Shown piece by piece: positions 62,232 through 64,000 of a stretch of DNA of 64,000 nt; positions within the stretch are counted from its first letter, which is position 1; the number at the start of each line of letters is the position of its first letter. Below the pieces are notes generated by a model. The model worked only from the letters and a program-made list of their open reading frames with translations. It searched no databases and had not been told where the DNA came from. Location: contig NZ_LDOV01000041.1 in assembly GCF_001029435.1 (NCBI RefSeq), forward strand, positions 1 to 64,000, read 5' to 3'. The translations under genes and the position numbers were made by a program. Source of the DNA: Photobacterium aphoticum (GTDB lineage Bacteria > Pseudomonadota > Gammaproteobacteria > Enterobacterales > Vibrionaceae).

Positions 62232-63446
62232 TTAATATTGCTGGTTAATCAAGATGTTTGTGGAACCACCCAGCGGGATAACATAGCTTTCGCCATACCA
62301 GTCACCGGTTTTGGTCATCACGTTGCCGTCGGTGTCGATACGGGCACGAATGATCATGTCTGACAGTGAGGTCATCGGACGCTCTGGGATCATGCTGTCG
62401 TTGTCATCCAACGTCAGCTGTAGCGGAAACGCTGACAGTGGCAGACGACGTGCCGCCACTGGCATTGGCGCGCCATCGGCGGAATGGACAGAGACAATCA
62501 CCACGCCTTGAGCCGGCAGTTTCACTGACGGATCCAGCGCGACGTTCACTGAGACGGACGTTGCGGTGTTCTTTGACTTGTCGATCTGCGCTTGGGCACG
62601 GGCGATACTGCGATCCAGCATACTGGCACGCGGATCATCTTCACCCACCATCTGCTTCATCATGTTCCAGTAAGCAACGGCTTGTGCGTAGTCCTGACGC
62701 TCAAAAGCATCAAAGGCCAGCAGTGACATAGCACGGATGTTGGTGTGGTCGGTACGCAGCACGGTACGCAGCAACAGACGCGCACGGTCCGCTTGTGCCG
62801 GATCACCAATCATCATCAGTGTCTGGGCGTAGCTCAACTGCACTTCCGGGTTGTTCGGATCCATGCGGTAGGCTTTGTCCATCGCATCTTGTGCGGTACT
62901 CGCGTCACGGTTCGCCATGCCGATACGGCCCAGCAACAACCAGCCGGTCGCATCGTTCGGATTTTCATGTAAGCGGGTACGCAGTGCCAGCGTCAGATCG
63001 TCCATCTCCTGATCGCTCAGTGGCGTTTCGCCTTCTTCAGCCATCAGGCGCTGTGACAATTCAGGCAAACGCTGTACCGTGTCCTGCCATGCCTGCACTT
63101 TGTCCAGATTACCGAACTTCATGTACATGCCGTACGTCACGCCGATCAGGACAATCAAACCCGGCAGCAACATTGCGGTGCTGACTGCGGTTTTACGCTC
63201 TTTCGTTTCTGCCGGTACGTCGTCCAACAAAGACTGCTGCAGCTCAACGACCAACTCGTCCTGGTTTTCCACCAAGCCTTCGCTGCTCTCTTCGCTCAAC
63301 TCGTCCATGCGATCTTTAAAGAACGCTTTGTTCAGCTCATCACGGCTGGCTGCCTGATCTTGCTCTTTACCGCGATACATCGGCAATACGAAGATCACCA
63401 TCGCGATCACCACTAGTAAGGTGGTGACTATCCAAAACATTGTCAT
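62232..63446 (-). CDS. ccmI: cytochrome c maturation protein CcmI
   Basis: A 404-aa inner-membrane apocytochrome c chaperone. Two helices (about 5-22 and 91-110) frame a cytoplasmic loop, followed by a periplasmic TPR domain (DATGWLLLGRIGMANRDASTAQDAMDKAYRMDPNNPEV and further units, about 165-290) and a C-terminal beta domain. It presents apocytochromes to the CcmFH haem ligation complex. The start overlaps the ccmH stop by one base (TAATG). It is the last gene of the ccm operon seen here. Confidence 0.93.
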   Translation of the reverse strand: MTMFWIVTTLLVVIAMVIFVLPMYRGKEQDQAASRDELNKAFFKDRMDELSEESSEGLVENQDELVVELQQSLLDDVPAETKERKTAVSTAMLLPGLIVLIGVTYGMYMKFGNLDKVQAWQDTVQRLPELSQRLMAEEGETPLSDQEMDDLTLALRTRLHENPNDATGWLLLGRIGMANRDASTAQDAMDKAYRMDPNNPEVQLSYAQTLMMIGDPAQADRARLLLRTVLRTDHTNIRAMSLLAFDAFERQDYAQAVAYWNMMKQMVGEDDPRASMLDRSIARAQAQIDKSKNTATSVSVNVALDPSVKLPAQGVVIVSVHSADGAPMPVAARRLPLSAFPLQLTLDDNDSMIPERPMTSLSDMIIRARIDTDGNVMTKTGDWYGESYVIPLGGSTNILINQQY

Positions 63447-63997
63447 TATTCCACCTTACCTTGTTGTGAGTCGCTTTGAGTACTGCTCTTATTAACTGCT
63501 TTCTGCGCATCGTCCGCGTTCATTTCTGCCAACAGCGCCTGCAAACGTGCTTGCTCATCGCTCTCTAAAGCATCGGTATCGGTCACGTTGTTGCGCTTAC
63601 GAGAACGCATCACCAACACGGTAAAGCCAATCACGATGAACAACAGTGGACCGAGCCACAGGATCAAGGTAGATGCCATGATCGGTGGGTCGTAAGTCAC
63701 GAAGTTGCCGTAACGGGCAATCATGTAATCCACGACATCTTGCTGGCTTTTGCCTTCCTGCAACAACTCGTAGGTTTTCTGGCGCATGTCTTGCGCCAGT
63801 GTCGCATTAGAATCGGCAATGTTGTTGTTTTGACATTTCGGGCAGCGTAGCGTCGCGGTTAATTCCTGAAACGCTTTTTCTTGCTCAGCATTGTCAAACT
63901 CATACACATCGATTGAGGCCATCGCCTTAGGCGCGGTCAGAACTGACACCGTCCCCAAGGTCGCAACGGCTCCGACTGCAATGGTCAGCGCCATCAC
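63446..63997 (-). CDS. ccmH: cytochrome c maturation protein CcmH
   Basis: A 183-aa thiol-disulphide protein with the invariant LRCPKCQNNNIADSN motif (about 50-64), which reduces or holds apocytochrome CXXCH thiols during haem attachment. A signal-like segment is at 1-27 and a membrane helix at about 108-128 (LILWLGPLLFIVIGFTVLVM). The gene reaches the last few bases of the window: GTG at 63997 and ATG at 63994 are both in frame, and the true start may lie outside. Confidence 0.9.
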   Translation of the reverse strand: MMALTIAVGAVATLGTVSVLTAPKAMASIDVYEFDNAEQEKAFQELTATLRCPKCQNNNIADSNATLAQDMRQKTYELLQEGKSQQDVVDYMIARYGNFVTYDPPIMASTLILWLGPLLFIVIGFTVLVMRSRKRNNVTDTDALESDEQARLQALLAEMNADDAQKAVNKSSTQSDSQQGKVE

Positions 63998-64000
63998 GCC

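Overview
The window is chromosomal DNA of a gammaproteobacterium, most probably a member of the Vibrionaceae. This rests on the FimV/HubP-type polar protein, the fimV-asd-pdxB and fabB/mnmC neighbourhoods, a second block of yfcL, epmC, mlaA and ccmHI homologues, and housekeeping protein sequences close to the Vibrio and enteric types. I cannot fix the genus from sequence alone. Housekeeping genes lie at both ends (1-11.1 kb and 59.3-64 kb) and a large surface-polysaccharide region of about 46 kb lies between them.

Left flank: fimV, asd and pdxB (minus strand), fabB (minus) and mnmC (plus). The spaces between them carry a dispersed repeat family, including an inverted pair of about 75 bp whose members each contain the apparent Rho-independent terminator of the neighbouring gene. 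A decayed IS3-family element (11294-12552, 3-bp TAT duplication) sits in a third copy.

Core: two complete Wzx/Wzy-type capsule or exopolysaccharide operons face each other. The left one (plus, 13.8-27.4 kb) reads wza-wzc-wecB-wecC-wzy-wzx-GT-GT-wecG-wecA-truncated glmU. The right one (minus, 46.3-27.5 kb) reads wza-wzc-rfbB-rfbA-rfbD-rfbC-GT-GT-wzx-GT-wzy-GT-GT-(relic)-GT-galU-wecA. They end about 70 bp apart around one hairpin. Each starts with a leader carrying an RfaH-type ops element next to a small hairpin, and each has a terminator-like hairpin just after wzc. Each is also flanked, divergently, by a small Ala/Thr-rich YjbE-like gene, so 12.6-47.4 kb is mirror-symmetric. The left operon should make UDP-ManNAcA and start on an ECA-like GlcNAc-ManNAcA lipid; the right operon should make dTDP-L-rhamnose. 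The AT-rich wzx/wzy/GT middle parts look exchangeable, while wza, wzc and wecA are diverged paralogues.

Right of the core: yjbEFGH (second exopolysaccharide export system), ugd, a beta-CASP metallo-hydrolase, an orphan Wzb phosphatase (the only one for two Wzc kinases in this window), a third wecA, a wzz, and a tandem pair of uncharacterised small membrane proteins. The right flank holds yfcL, epmC, a frameshifted four-helix-bundle gene, mlaA, ccmI and ccmH, with CTAG-rich repeats between several of them. I saw no rRNA, tRNA or CRISPR array.
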